Source of the DNA: Cyclobacteriaceae bacterium
GTDB taxonomy: Bacteria; Bacteroidota; Bacteroidia; Cytophagales; Cyclobacteriaceae
Assembly (NCBI GenBank): GCA_028281285.1
Contig: JANQKF010000020.1
Location: 62,001 to 126,000 of the forward strand
Direction of reading: 5' to 3'
Length of the DNA: 64,000 nucleotides
Below, in pieces: positions 35,426-43,859 of the stretch. A model generated the notes under the pieces. The model had not been told where the DNA came from. It searched no databases and saw only the letters and a list, made by a program, of their open reading frames with translations. The position numbers and the translations under genes are program-made. Positions within the stretch are counted from its first letter, which is position 1. Every line of letters starts with the position of its first letter.

Positions 35426-36757
35426 ATGCTGTCTGACTTTTTGGATTTTATCAAAAAGCATGCCCTTGTTGAAAAAGAGGACCGTGTGTTAATCGCTGTG
35501 AGTGGAGGAGTTGACTCGATGGTGTTGGCGGAGTTGTTTCAACAGGCAGGTTTCGATTTTGGTATTGCACATTGCAATTTTCAATTAAGAGGAGATGAGT
35601 CTGAGGAAGATGAAAGACTAGTAGAAGGGTGGGCTGCACGGCAAGGTGTATCGTTTCACTCAAAGTCATTTAATACCCAGGAATATGCGAAAACCAACGG
35701 TATTTCGACCCAAATGGCCGCCAGAGATTTAAGATATGACTGGTTTAAAGATTTGTCAGCTTCAAATAACTACACTAAGCTGGCTACCGCCCATCATGCA
35801 GATGACAACGTTGAGACGCTGCTTTTAAATTTGATCAGAGGCACTTCCATTGCTGGCTTAAGGGGAATTTTACCCAAATCAAATGAATTGATTAGACCGC
35901 TACTTTGGGCCAGACGGCATCAGATCGAGGATTTTGCAAATCAAGAAGGTGTAGTTTGGCGAGAAGACAGTTCGAATAGTTCTGAGGAGTACAAAAGAAA
36001 TTTTGTCAGAAGAAGAGTCATGCCACTTCTTTCCGAATTGAATGTGTCCTATATCAAAACAGTGACCAAATCGATGTCAAAACTCGCTGAAGTGGAGGGC
36101 ATTTTTAGAAACTATGTCGATTCTCTTAAGCTGAATTTAGTCAAACAGATCGAACCCGGCTTATTCTCTATCAGGATTAATGAGTTGGAATCGAATTCAG
36201 TAGGTCCACATATTTTGGAAAGTGTCTTGGAAGATTTTGGATTTAACTATGATCAATGTGCTACAATTCTCAAGGGAATGAACGGGATGTCTGGAACGCA
36301 GATTAGATCCAAGGACTTTGTTATGACAATTGATCGAGAATATCTCTTCATTAATTCGGAATCAAGTGAGTTGAATCAGGTATTGGAGATTTCTGAAACC
36401 TGCCAAAGAATAGAACACTTCCATGAATTTCAATTCGAATCTTTGGATTACGGGGTTGATCTCAATCAAGGGGAGAGTATGGCTCATTTGGATAAAGATA
36501 AGCTTTCGTTTCCGCTTACCCTGAGAAAATGGAATGAGGGTGATCGTTTCATCCCTCTCGGAATGAATGGAAAAAAAAAGGTAAGTGATTTTATGATAGA
36601 CTCGAAAATTCCCTTAAACTTAAAAAATCGTCAGGAGGTCATTTTATCGGGTAACGACATTGTGTGGTTGGTAGGTCTTCGAATCGATGATCGATATAAG
36701 GTAACTGATCAAACGACCACCATTTATAGAATAAGTATTCAGAATAAGAATGTTTAA
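35426..36757 (+). CDS. tilS: tRNA(Ile)-lysidine synthase (TilS)
   Basis: 443 residues. TilS converts C34 of tRNAIle(CAU) to lysidine with ATP and lysine, an essential decoding step. The PP-loop is AVSGGVDSM (24-32), and the HCNFQLRGDES and ATAHHADDNVETLLLNLIRGT motifs are intact. A C-terminal TilS_C domain is seen (LTLRKWNEGDRFIPLGM...KVSDFMID). Its last 8 bp overlap the start of the cyclic-nucleotide-binding gene. Confidence 0.95.
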   Translation: MLSDFLDFIKKHALVEKEDRVLIAVSGGVDSMVLAELFQQAGFDFGIAHCNFQLRGDESEEDERLVEGWAARQGVSFHSKSFNTQEYAKTNGISTQMAARDLRYDWFKDLSASNNYTKLATAHHADDNVETLLLNLIRGTSIAGLRGILPKSNELIRPLLWARRHQIEDFANQEGVVWREDSSNSSEEYKRNFVRRRVMPLLSELNVSYIKTVTKSMSKLAEVEGIFRNYVDSLKLNLVKQIEPGLFSIRINELESNSVGPHILESVLEDFGFNYDQCATILKGMNGMSGTQIRSKDFVMTIDREYLFINSESSELNQVLEISETCQRIEHFHEFQFESLDYGVDLNQGESMAHLDKDKLSFPLTLRKWNEGDRFIPLGMNGKKKVSDFMIDSKIPLNLKNRQEVILSGNDIVWLVGLRIDDRYKVTDQTTTIYRISIQNKNV

Positions 36758-37277
36758 TCCTTTCAAGAAGACATACGGACAAAAAGAGTTGGAGCAGTTC
36801 AAATTTTTGAGAGGTGTGAAATGCTTCAAAAACCTAAGTAATGACGAGTTAAATGTGTTTCTGCCTTTCCTATATAAAAGAATCTATAAGAAAAATGAGG
36901 CTGTATTCTTCCGTAACGATCCTAGCCAGGCTGTTTACATTATAGAATCAGGGTCGGTGTCACTCAACCTAAACAGGGGAGGTGAGTTTGAAACTTTGAC
37001 AGTTGCTCTGGAAAGTGAAGCCTTTGGAGATAATGCTTTTATACCCAATACTATTCGAATTTACAATGCGATTGTCGAGTCGGATGAGTGCCACATGTTG
37101 GTGCTTCCTCAGGGTAACATTCTTGAAATATTCGAAGCAAATCAAAAAATTAAGGCGAAAATCCTGGAGAGTTTGGTTGAACAATACAACGATTACACCC
37201 TCAAACTTTTTGAGGCCTATAAATCCTCTTTTGGTTTTTTCGAGCTTAAGCAGGCGTACTCGAATACTCAGGATTAA
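36750..37277 (+). CDS. Cyclic-nucleotide-binding domain protein without HTH
   Basis: 175 residues. Residues ~25-140 form a CRP-type beta-roll (EAVFFRNDPSQAVYIIESGSVSLNL, ESEAFGDNAF), followed by a short helix. No DNA-binding HTH follows, so it is not a classical CRP regulator. The phosphate-binding cassette is poorly conserved (GDNAFIPNTI instead of GELALx...PR), so ligand binding is doubtful. Overlaps the tilS 3' end and is therefore coexpressed. Confidence 0.8.
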   Translation: MFNPFKKTYGQKELEQFKFLRGVKCFKNLSNDELNVFLPFLYKRIYKKNEAVFFRNDPSQAVYIIESGSVSLNLNRGGEFETLTVALESEAFGDNAFIPNTIRIYNAIVESDECHMLVLPQGNILEIFEANQKIKAKILESLVEQYNDYTLKLFEAYKSSFGFFELKQAYSNTQD

Positions 37278-37372
37278 TTAGTCATTAAGCTGAGAGATTT
37301 CGGTTTTATTTGGCAACAATCCTTACTATCTTAGCGGCCCTAAAAATTCTGTAACAAACCATTAAATTTTCC

Positions 37373-38293
37373 ATGAAAGTAACTGTTGTTGGTGCCGGAG
37401 CGGTCGGTGCAAGTTGTGCTGAATACATAGCGATAAAAGATTTCGCGTCAGAAGTAGTTTTGATTGATATTAAGGAGGGGTTTGCCGAAGGCAAAGCCAT
37501 GGATTTGATGCAAACTGCTTCGCTAAATGGATTTGATACTAAAATTACTGGAACCACTAACGATTATAGTAAAACTGCTGGTAGCCAAGTTGCTGTGATC
37601 ACTTCCGGTATTCCAAGAAAACCTGGCATGACCAGGGAAGAACTTATCAGCACAAATGCGGGAATTGTGAAGTCTGTTGCTGAAAGTCTCATTAAAGAGT
37701 CTCCTGGCGTTATCATTATTGTAGTGTCCAATCCAATGGATACCATGACCTATCTGACCCACAAGGCCACCGGTCTTCCAAAGAATCGGATTATTGGTAT
37801 GGGCGGAGCACTGGATTCTGCAAGATTCAAATACAGGTTGGCCGAAGCATTGGATGCTCCGGCTTCCGACATTGATGGAATGGTGATAGGGGGACATAGC
37901 GATACCGGAATGATACCCCTTACCAGATTAGCGACTCGAAACAGCGTTCCAGTGTCTGAGTTTATAAGTGAGGAAAGAATGGCCGAGGTGAAGCAAGAAA
38001 CGAAAGTGGGTGGAGCAACACTGACCAAGCTATTAGGAACTTCTGCCTGGTATGCTCCAGGTGCAGCTGTCTCTGCCATGGTTCAGGCCATAGCCAATGA
38101 CTCCAATAAAATGTTCCCGTGTTCTTGTTGGTTGGATGGAGAGTATGGACTCAACGACATTTGTATTGGGGTGCCTGCATTAATTGGCAAGAATGGCATT
38201 GAACGAATTGTGGATATTGAGTTGGATGAAGCCGAAAAGTCTGAATTACAAAATAGTGCTGAAGCGGTGAGAAAAACCAATCAACTTCTCTAA
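37373..38293 (+). CDS. mdh: Malate dehydrogenase
   Basis: 306 residues of the LDH-like MDH group. The NAD-binding GAGAVGA (7-13), D32 for NADH preference, the substrate arginines in PRKPGMTR (R82, R88), N120 in SNPMD, and the catalytic His175 in GGHSDTG are all visible. It oxidises malate to oxaloacetate in the TCA cycle. Preceded by a 95-bp gap; no clear -7 box was found there. Followed by a terminator. Confidence 0.96.
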   Translation: MKVTVVGAGAVGASCAEYIAIKDFASEVVLIDIKEGFAEGKAMDLMQTASLNGFDTKITGTTNDYSKTAGSQVAVITSGIPRKPGMTREELISTNAGIVKSVAESLIKESPGVIIIVVSNPMDTMTYLTHKATGLPKNRIIGMGGALDSARFKYRLAEALDAPASDIDGMVIGGHSDTGMIPLTRLATRNSVPVSEFISEERMAEVKQETKVGGATLTKLLGTSAWYAPGAAVSAMVQAIANDSNKMFPCSCWLDGEYGLNDICIGVPALIGKNGIERIVDIELDEAEKSELQNSAEAVRKTNQLL

Positions 38294-38334
38294 TGAACAA
38301 TGACAATACCCAAGATTAAGGGTTTCAAAACACT

Positions 38335-38356
38335 AAAGGAGGGCGACCTCTTTTTT
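38335..38356 (+). terminator. Rho-independent terminator after mdh
   Basis: An 8-bp stem with one G-U pair (AAAGGAGG / CCTCTTTT), a GCGA tetraloop and a run of T residues, ending just before the convergent MORN gene. Confidence 0.75.
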
Positions 38357-38361
38357 CTTTT

Positions 38362-38937
38362 TTAATCGACTTCGGCCAGAACTTTGCTGCCATCCATGGA
38401 AGCGATTATATAGTGTTGTTGTAGGTAAATTGGGATTTCTTCACTAGATCTGAAATGCTTGCCTTTATCATCAATGAATATAATCTTCGCCTTCCCAGTC
38501 TTTTTGGATTTTAATCGGTTTCCTTTCCGGGTATAAATGGTGATCTCCTCCATTTCTTCCCCACCATGATAATTCGTGCTTCGGACCTTCCCTGTTAGTC
38601 TAAGTTGACCATTGTCAAAAAACTCCTCAAAGTTGCCATAGAGTTTGCCGAGATAGTAATTTCTGTTAGACTTGATTTCTCCATTGGCAAAATACTCACT
38701 TGTCAAACCATGAAGCTTTCCTTCAAAGACTTCGCATTTGAACTTAAGACGCTCATTTTCATAATAAGCCACGATGTTTCCACTGAATGCCCTTTTTTCA
38801 TATAAGTAGACACCATTTTTAAATTCAGTTTCGCTTAAAAGAACTGTTTTACTGAGAAAATCAGGTTCGAAATTTCTCCTGACTGGGGTAAACGAGCACA
38901 GCATTATTATCACGATAACCAACCAACTCTTCTTCAT
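38362..38937 (-). CDS. MORN-repeat/YwqK-like secreted protein
   Basis: 191 residues with signal peptide (LVIVIIMLCSFTPV). Residues ~45-115 hold four to five MORN_2-type units (GNIVAYYENERLKFKC, GLTSEYFANGEIKSN, GNFEEFFDNGQLRLTG). The C-terminus has a separate part (TIYTRKGNRLKS..., FIDDKGKHF). Proteins of this kind are common in Bacteroidota and often of unknown function; names such as YwqK-type antitoxin are based on the repeat only. No toxin partner is adjacent. Confidence 0.75.
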   Translation of the reverse strand: MKKSWLVIVIIMLCSFTPVRRNFEPDFLSKTVLLSETEFKNGVYLYEKRAFSGNIVAYYENERLKFKCEVFEGKLHGLTSEYFANGEIKSNRNYYLGKLYGNFEEFFDNGQLRLTGKVRSTNYHGGEEMEEITIYTRKGNRLKSKKTGKAKIIFIDDKGKHFRSSEEIPIYLQQHYIIASMDGSKVLAEVD

Positions 38938-39348
38938 TCCTTACATGTTTATCCGCGTTTGAGCAAAAAAATAATCGAGTTTTGATTCGAATTTTAGTAC
39001 ATACCTCAAACGTAAGACAAACATGTGTTCGACTTGCTCGTTGTGAATTCAGGACAACGTTGAGGAATGAATTCACCTATTCTGCTATCAAAATTACTTT
39101 ACAAGTAAGTTTGAAACAACTCATTCAACCATTTTTTGAGCTTGAATCGTCCAATCATTTCTTTGCTATATGAAAATGACAATTACTTGTATTTCAATGG
39201 ATTACTTTCTTATCTGCTTAGACACTAATTGTTGACAAATGGTTTAAATCCAAGTGTTAGTACTTAAGAAAAAAGAAGGTAAGCATTGGGTACTTGATTC
39301 AACAGAACTGTCTGTTGAACGTTGAATTAAGAAAAAGATACGTAGGGT
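38938..39348. other. 411-bp intergenic region
   Basis: No gene is supported here. It holds an 8-bp inverted repeat (GTGAATTC 39044-39051 / GAATTCAC 39070-39077) and a hairpin with 9-bp arms (TTCAACAGA / TCTGTTGAA at 39298-39319, 4-nt loop) just past the PD40/OmpA gene's stop. The hairpin has no U tract on either strand. The start-proximal part should contain the promoter of the minus-strand MORN gene, but I found no exact TAnnTTTG box. Confidence 0.6.
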
Positions 39349-41433
39349 CTAATTCTTTGGTATCCTGAATTCTACCCTGCGATTTAAGGCTCGATTGGCT
39401 GCTGAGGTATTCGGTACAGCAGGATCTGATTCCCCATATCCCTTGGATATGAGGCGACTAAGATCGATACCCTTGGATTGCATATAGTCCAGTACAGATT
39501 TCGCTCTTGCATTGGACAAAACCAGATTATTCTCGTCAGAACCCACATCGTCAGTGTGAGCTGCAATCTCGATTTTGATATGCTTGTCGCGTTTTAGCAC
39601 GGTTATTACCTGATCAATCTCAGCATACGAACTCTTTGTAAGTTCGGCTGAGTTTGTGGCAAATGTAATATTGTTCACAACGAGTTTTGCTCCTGGCTTG
39701 AGCTCAACAAGCTCGATATCCATTTGGATGATGCCCTCTTCTTCACTTTTGGACATATCCAAAACTTCCCTGGCAGAAAAGTGATTGTTGGCCACTCCAA
39801 ACACTACAAACGTATTCTTATAGTTGAGATCAACGGCTACCTGATCCTCCTTAACCAACCCTCTGTAGAGTGTGGATCTTTCCTGAGCGTTCATAATTAG
39901 TAGTACGGCATTTGGTACCGGTTGCTTGGTCTCTTTGTTGATTACCCTCACATGAAGCTGAGGAGGAAGTGGCCTCAATCTCACCGTATCCCTCAACTCT
40001 TTTTCTTCTCCCCGGTTGACTTTGGGTCTGTAGGTAAATGTGGTGTCAATCACTGAAGAATCCGATAGTTGTATTTTGTAAGATTTTCTTGCGTTTAAGG
40101 TCGTCTTGAATGTGCCGGGACTCACTGGATCAAAAGTCATTGGGTTCCCAGCTTCTGTGATGGAGGCTTTTGCATCTATGAGCTCACCCGTACGGGAATT
40201 GACAACTGTCAGTAAAAACGGATGACGATATCTTTCTATTCGCACATCTGATTTTTGAGTTGTGCATCCCCCTAATTCGGTCATGTCATAGATCACTTTC
40301 TTAGCGGTATAGCCTGGGACTTTAAAGTTTACCGAGTACTTATTGCCCTTGGTCAAAATCAAAGTGAACCTACCATTCTTGTTGCTATATATAATCCCGG
40401 GATTGTCGAGATTTTCGTTTTTAATAATTTCAATTTCACCTGAGATCGCCTTTCCAGACTCATCATCCAACATTCTTCCTTGAACAAGCGAAACTGGCTT
40501 GGGCTTGTCGTCAGTTAGGAGAGTGGTTTGATAAATATCAAGGTTTTCGAATGTTAGGTCACCATTTGAAGCCTGAGTGCCCTTAGTAGGGGCTATGATA
40601 TACATTTCATCTCCACAAGAAGATATGGCTGCAAATATTTCATCATTGAATGTATTTACACCGGAAAGTGGTTTTACCACTCCCCAGTTGTCGTTTTTGT
40701 CCTTTCTTGAATAAAAGAGATCAAATTTACCTTCGCCCAGAGACTCTTCTCGAATGGAGGCAAAAACCAACATTTCGTTATCGGTCATGATCCTGGGATT
40801 CTTATCACAGCCTTGGTTGATTGGTGCAGGCAGTTTATAGGCTTTTTGCCAGTTACCTTCCTGGTCTCTTTCAGAAGCCCAAATGTTGTAGCAAAATACA
40901 CCGTCAATAGTTTGTTCTTCGGCCGCTCTAACAAAGTATAGGATTGATCCATCGGGAGAAATCGAAGGAAACCCTTCATATCCCGAAGTATTGATAGCAG
41001 AACCTATGTTTATTGGTTTGCTGAATTCATCTCCAACTCTTTTCGCATAATAAATATCCTCAGCACCTTTACCTCCTGCAAAATTTGCAAAAAAGTAAAT
41101 GGTGTTGCCATCATAAGAAATTACTGGCCCACCAATAAGGTCGTTTTTATCTCCATATGTGTTGATTGATCTGATTTCCTTGGGATTATCCCACCATCCA
41201 TCTGGGTTTTTGAAGGTCCAGTAAAGGTTGAATCGACTTCCCAGTTGATACAAGTCTGTTTGATAGACCATTGTAGAACCATCTGCGCTAATCGAGGGAG
41301 CATACTCAACGGAATTCGCTCTACTGATATTTCTAGGTAGTTTACGTTGTCCTTGAACTTCAAAAACCGCTGTAGTAAGCAAAATCGCTATCAAGAGATT
41401 TGTCAAAAAACGAGGATATATTTTGTTCATCAT
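39349..41433 (-). CDS. PD40/OmpA-family outer-membrane protein, PorE-like (paralogue 1)
   Basis: 694 residues. A signal peptide (to about residue 29) is followed by a PD40/TolB-like propeller (about 45-290: SISADGSTMVYQ, ISYDGNTIYFFA, ISPDGSILYFVR), a carboxypeptidase-regulatory-like domain (about 305-400), a further beta region, and a C-terminal OmpA domain (584-694: TDDVG...NARAKSVLDYM, peptidoglycan-binding). The order matches PorE of the type IX secretion system but lacks its N-terminal TPR and lipobox. It may anchor an outer-membrane complex to peptidoglycan. Tandem paralogue lies upstream. Confidence 0.85.
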   Translation of the reverse strand: MMNKIYPRFLTNLLIAILLTTAVFEVQGQRKLPRNISRANSVEYAPSISADGSTMVYQTDLYQLGSRFNLYWTFKNPDGWWDNPKEIRSINTYGDKNDLIGGPVISYDGNTIYFFANFAGGKGAEDIYYAKRVGDEFSKPINIGSAINTSGYEGFPSISPDGSILYFVRAAEEQTIDGVFCYNIWASERDQEGNWQKAYKLPAPINQGCDKNPRIMTDNEMLVFASIREESLGEGKFDLFYSRKDKNDNWGVVKPLSGVNTFNDEIFAAISSCGDEMYIIAPTKGTQASNGDLTFENLDIYQTTLLTDDKPKPVSLVQGRMLDDESGKAISGEIEIIKNENLDNPGIIYSNKNGRFTLILTKGNKYSVNFKVPGYTAKKVIYDMTELGGCTTQKSDVRIERYRHPFLLTVVNSRTGELIDAKASITEAGNPMTFDPVSPGTFKTTLNARKSYKIQLSDSSVIDTTFTYRPKVNRGEEKELRDTVRLRPLPPQLHVRVINKETKQPVPNAVLLIMNAQERSTLYRGLVKEDQVAVDLNYKNTFVVFGVANNHFSAREVLDMSKSEEEGIIQMDIELVELKPGAKLVVNNITFATNSAELTKSSYAEIDQVITVLKRDKHIKIEIAAHTDDVGSDENNLVLSNARAKSVLDYMQSKGIDLSRLISKGYGESDPAVPNTSAANRALNRRVEFRIPKN

Positions 41434-41490
41434 TAGGTTAGTTTAACAGTAGTTCGACTTCAGTACTTGCTTTCAGTTTAATGTTGCGAG

Positions 41491-41682
41491 TTAATCGCTA
41501 ATTTGTTCAAGGCTAAATGGTAGATTTATTACACTCTCGATCTGTAAATCCCTTCTTTTACAATCAAATTGTTGAAAGATTAACTGATCTGCAATACTAA
41601 GGTTTAAATGAATAACCACCGACAGGTCATTGACAAAAGCCCGTAGATTTCGGTTCAATTTGGTGACTTTATTCAAGGTCAT
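41491..41682 (-). CDS. Possible 63-residue ORF overlapping the end of paralogue 2
   Basis: Its ATG overlaps the stop of the PD40/OmpA paralogue 2 (ATGA), which would couple translation. The product (basic at the start, hydrophobic stretch VVIHLNLSIADQLIF) has no recognisable motif and no TM of full length. It may be a chance frame in the 245-bp gap. Confidence 0.2.
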   Translation of the reverse strand: MTLNKVTKLNRNLRAFVNDLSVVIHLNLSIADQLIFQQFDCKRRDLQIESVINLPFSLEQISD

Positions 41683-43766
41683 TTTTTCTTAGGTATTCTA
41701 AACTCCACTCTTCGATTCAACGCTCTATGTTCATCAGAATTGTTCTCATAGGCCGGTTCTGATTCACCATAACCTTTTGAAATAAGTCTCTTAACGTCAA
41801 TCCCTTTTGTCGTCATATAATCTAATACGGATTTTGCCCTTGATATGGATAACCTCATATTGTCTTCTACCGACCCGACATCGTCAGTATGAGCGGCAAT
41901 TTCAATTTGAATTTGAGGGTTCTGTTTTAAGACGGTAATCACTTGGTCGATCTCCGAATAGGAGTTCTTATTCAATTCTGCCGAATTGGTATTGAATGTG
42001 ATATTATTTGCCACGAGTTTTGCACCTGGTTTTAATTCAACCAAATTCAAATCCATTTCGATCAGCCCCTTTGCATCAGACTTGGAAACATCTAAAACTT
42101 GCCTATCTGAAAAGTGGTTGGCTGCCACACCTAACATCACATACATCCCAGTGCAATCAATATTGAGAGTTGTATCCCCGTTTAGAACGTTTCGGTAAAT
42201 GGGCTTTCTAGTCTTCGCATCTACCGCTAAGAGCACGGCATTCGCTACAGGCTGTTGCGTGTCCTTGTTCAAAATCCTCATTCTCACCTTAGCATCTTCT
42301 TTTTCAAACCTATATTGTTGCTCTATTCCAGGCATAGAAGTGTCTTCAATTGTAGGTGAGAAAATGAATGTGGTATCATCAATACACGCACTAGAAATTG
42401 ATACTGCATACTGACCGTCACTCTGAACCTTGCTTTCAAAATGGCCGACCTCCTTTTTCTTTACTGCAAGTGGTTTGTTTTTTAATATATCCAGAATCTT
42501 AACAGACAGATCTAATGGGTTGCCTGTTTGGGTGTTATAAGTCTTAAGCGTATAGCTGCCTTCCCATCTTTTGAGTTTGATATCTTGTTGAGTAGTGGTG
42601 CACTGATTCAATTTCGATGTATTCAAATTTATTTCCTGGTAGTAATATCCCGGCACATTAAAACCGACTTTGTAGGTATTTCCCTTTGTTAGAACCAATG
42701 TGAATCCACCGTCTTCCTTGTTGGTGTATAAAAGCCCCCTTGAGTCCTTGTTGTCGTTTTTGACAATAGTTATATCTCCGAAAAGTGATTGTTCGGTTTC
42801 AGCATCAACCAGCTTTCCTTTAATAAGAATTGCTGGTTTGGGTTTACTCTCTTTTGTCATTGCACTTGAGTACAAATCCAAGTCCTTAAAACCACCGGAA
42901 TTCATGGCCGTTGTATCATATAGCTGTTCGTCTGAGCTGACGAAGTACAACGTCTCTCCACATGCGGGGATGGCCGCGAACAACTCGTCACCGGGAGTAT
43001 TAATATAATCAAGTGCCTTCACTTCACCCCAGTCTCCATTTCTGTTTTGTCTGGAATAGTACAAATCAAATTTGTTGGTGCTTAGGCCTCCTTCTCTGAT
43101 GGATGCAAAAACCAACATTTCGTTGTCTGACATGATCCTTGGACTTTTTTCACATCCAAGATTAATGGGTGCCGGAAGTGCCTTTGGTGGCTGCCAAACC
43201 CCCATTGCATTTCGCTTTGATTCGTAGAGCACATAGCAGAATGCCCCTTTTACATTCTGTTTCTCATTGGCTCTCATGAAGTACATTTTTTTTCCATCGC
43301 TGGAAATGGAAGGGAAGCCTTCATAACCCTTGGAGTTAATGGCACTACCCATATTGATGGGCTCGCCAAAGTCATCTCCTTCTCTTACCGAATACCAAAT
43401 ATCTTCATTCCCAATTCCTCCTTTGAATGTGGCGAAGTAATAAAGAATGTTGCCGTCATAAGAAATAGTGGGGCCTCCGATTAAATCCGAAGTAGAGCCA
43501 TAATTATTGATTTTATCCAATGACTTTGGAATACTCCATTGTCCGGATTCATCCTTGGTGGATAGGTATAAATTGAACTTTCCGTCCCGGTTTGACTGAA
43601 AAATGAGTGTGTTTCCGTCAGCACTTACCGAAGGTGCATAGTCGACTGAATTCAAAGCACTGATTTGCCTTGGGAGACGTTGCTGTCCATGGGTAATCAG
43701 GTTAGTTAATGTCAGACATACAATGATTGCTGTCTTTCGCCAGTTACAGTAGTAGGGTTGACTCAT
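41679..43766 (-). CDS. PD40/OmpA-family outer-membrane protein, PorE-like (paralogue 2)
   Basis: 695 residues. It has the same layout as the downstream gene: signal peptide, PD40 propeller (SVSADGNTLIFQS, ISYDGNILYYFA), carboxypeptidase-regulatory-like domain and C-terminal OmpA domain (TDDVG...SRAKSVLDYM). The two proteins are collinear along nearly their whole length, with the best identity in the propeller and OmpA parts, so this is a tandem duplication followed by divergence. Divergent from the large membrane-anchored gene. Confidence 0.85.
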   Translation of the reverse strand: MSQPYYCNWRKTAIIVCLTLTNLITHGQQRLPRQISALNSVDYAPSVSADGNTLIFQSNRDGKFNLYLSTKDESGQWSIPKSLDKINNYGSTSDLIGGPTISYDGNILYYFATFKGGIGNEDIWYSVREGDDFGEPINMGSAINSKGYEGFPSISSDGKKMYFMRANEKQNVKGAFCYVLYESKRNAMGVWQPPKALPAPINLGCEKSPRIMSDNEMLVFASIREGGLSTNKFDLYYSRQNRNGDWGEVKALDYINTPGDELFAAIPACGETLYFVSSDEQLYDTTAMNSGGFKDLDLYSSAMTKESKPKPAILIKGKLVDAETEQSLFGDITIVKNDNKDSRGLLYTNKEDGGFTLVLTKGNTYKVGFNVPGYYYQEINLNTSKLNQCTTTQQDIKLKRWEGSYTLKTYNTQTGNPLDLSVKILDILKNKPLAVKKKEVGHFESKVQSDGQYAVSISSACIDDTTFIFSPTIEDTSMPGIEQQYRFEKEDAKVRMRILNKDTQQPVANAVLLAVDAKTRKPIYRNVLNGDTTLNIDCTGMYVMLGVAANHFSDRQVLDVSKSDAKGLIEMDLNLVELKPGAKLVANNITFNTNSAELNKNSYSEIDQVITVLKQNPQIQIEIAAHTDDVGSVEDNMRLSISRAKSVLDYMTTKGIDVKRLISKGYGESEPAYENNSDEHRALNRRVEFRIPKKK

Positions 43767-43859
43767 TTTTTAATTAGTTTTAACCGAGATTTTTAAACTG
43801 AAAATTCTCTCGGTTCAACCTTTGGGTAATTATTAACCGCAAAACGTTCTTGAGTAAAT

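Noticed and set aside
38362-38937. Toxin-antitoxin function for the YwqK-like MORN protein
   Set aside because: It has a signal peptide and no toxin partner nearby; the name rests on the repeat type only.
38982-39173. 63-residue plus-strand ORF in the intergenic region
   Set aside because: No recognisable motif, no coupling to another gene and overlap with DNA that should hold a promoter.
39298-39319. 9-bp hairpin after the PD40/OmpA gene as a terminator
   Set aside because: No U tract follows on either strand, so it is noted only as an inverted repeat.
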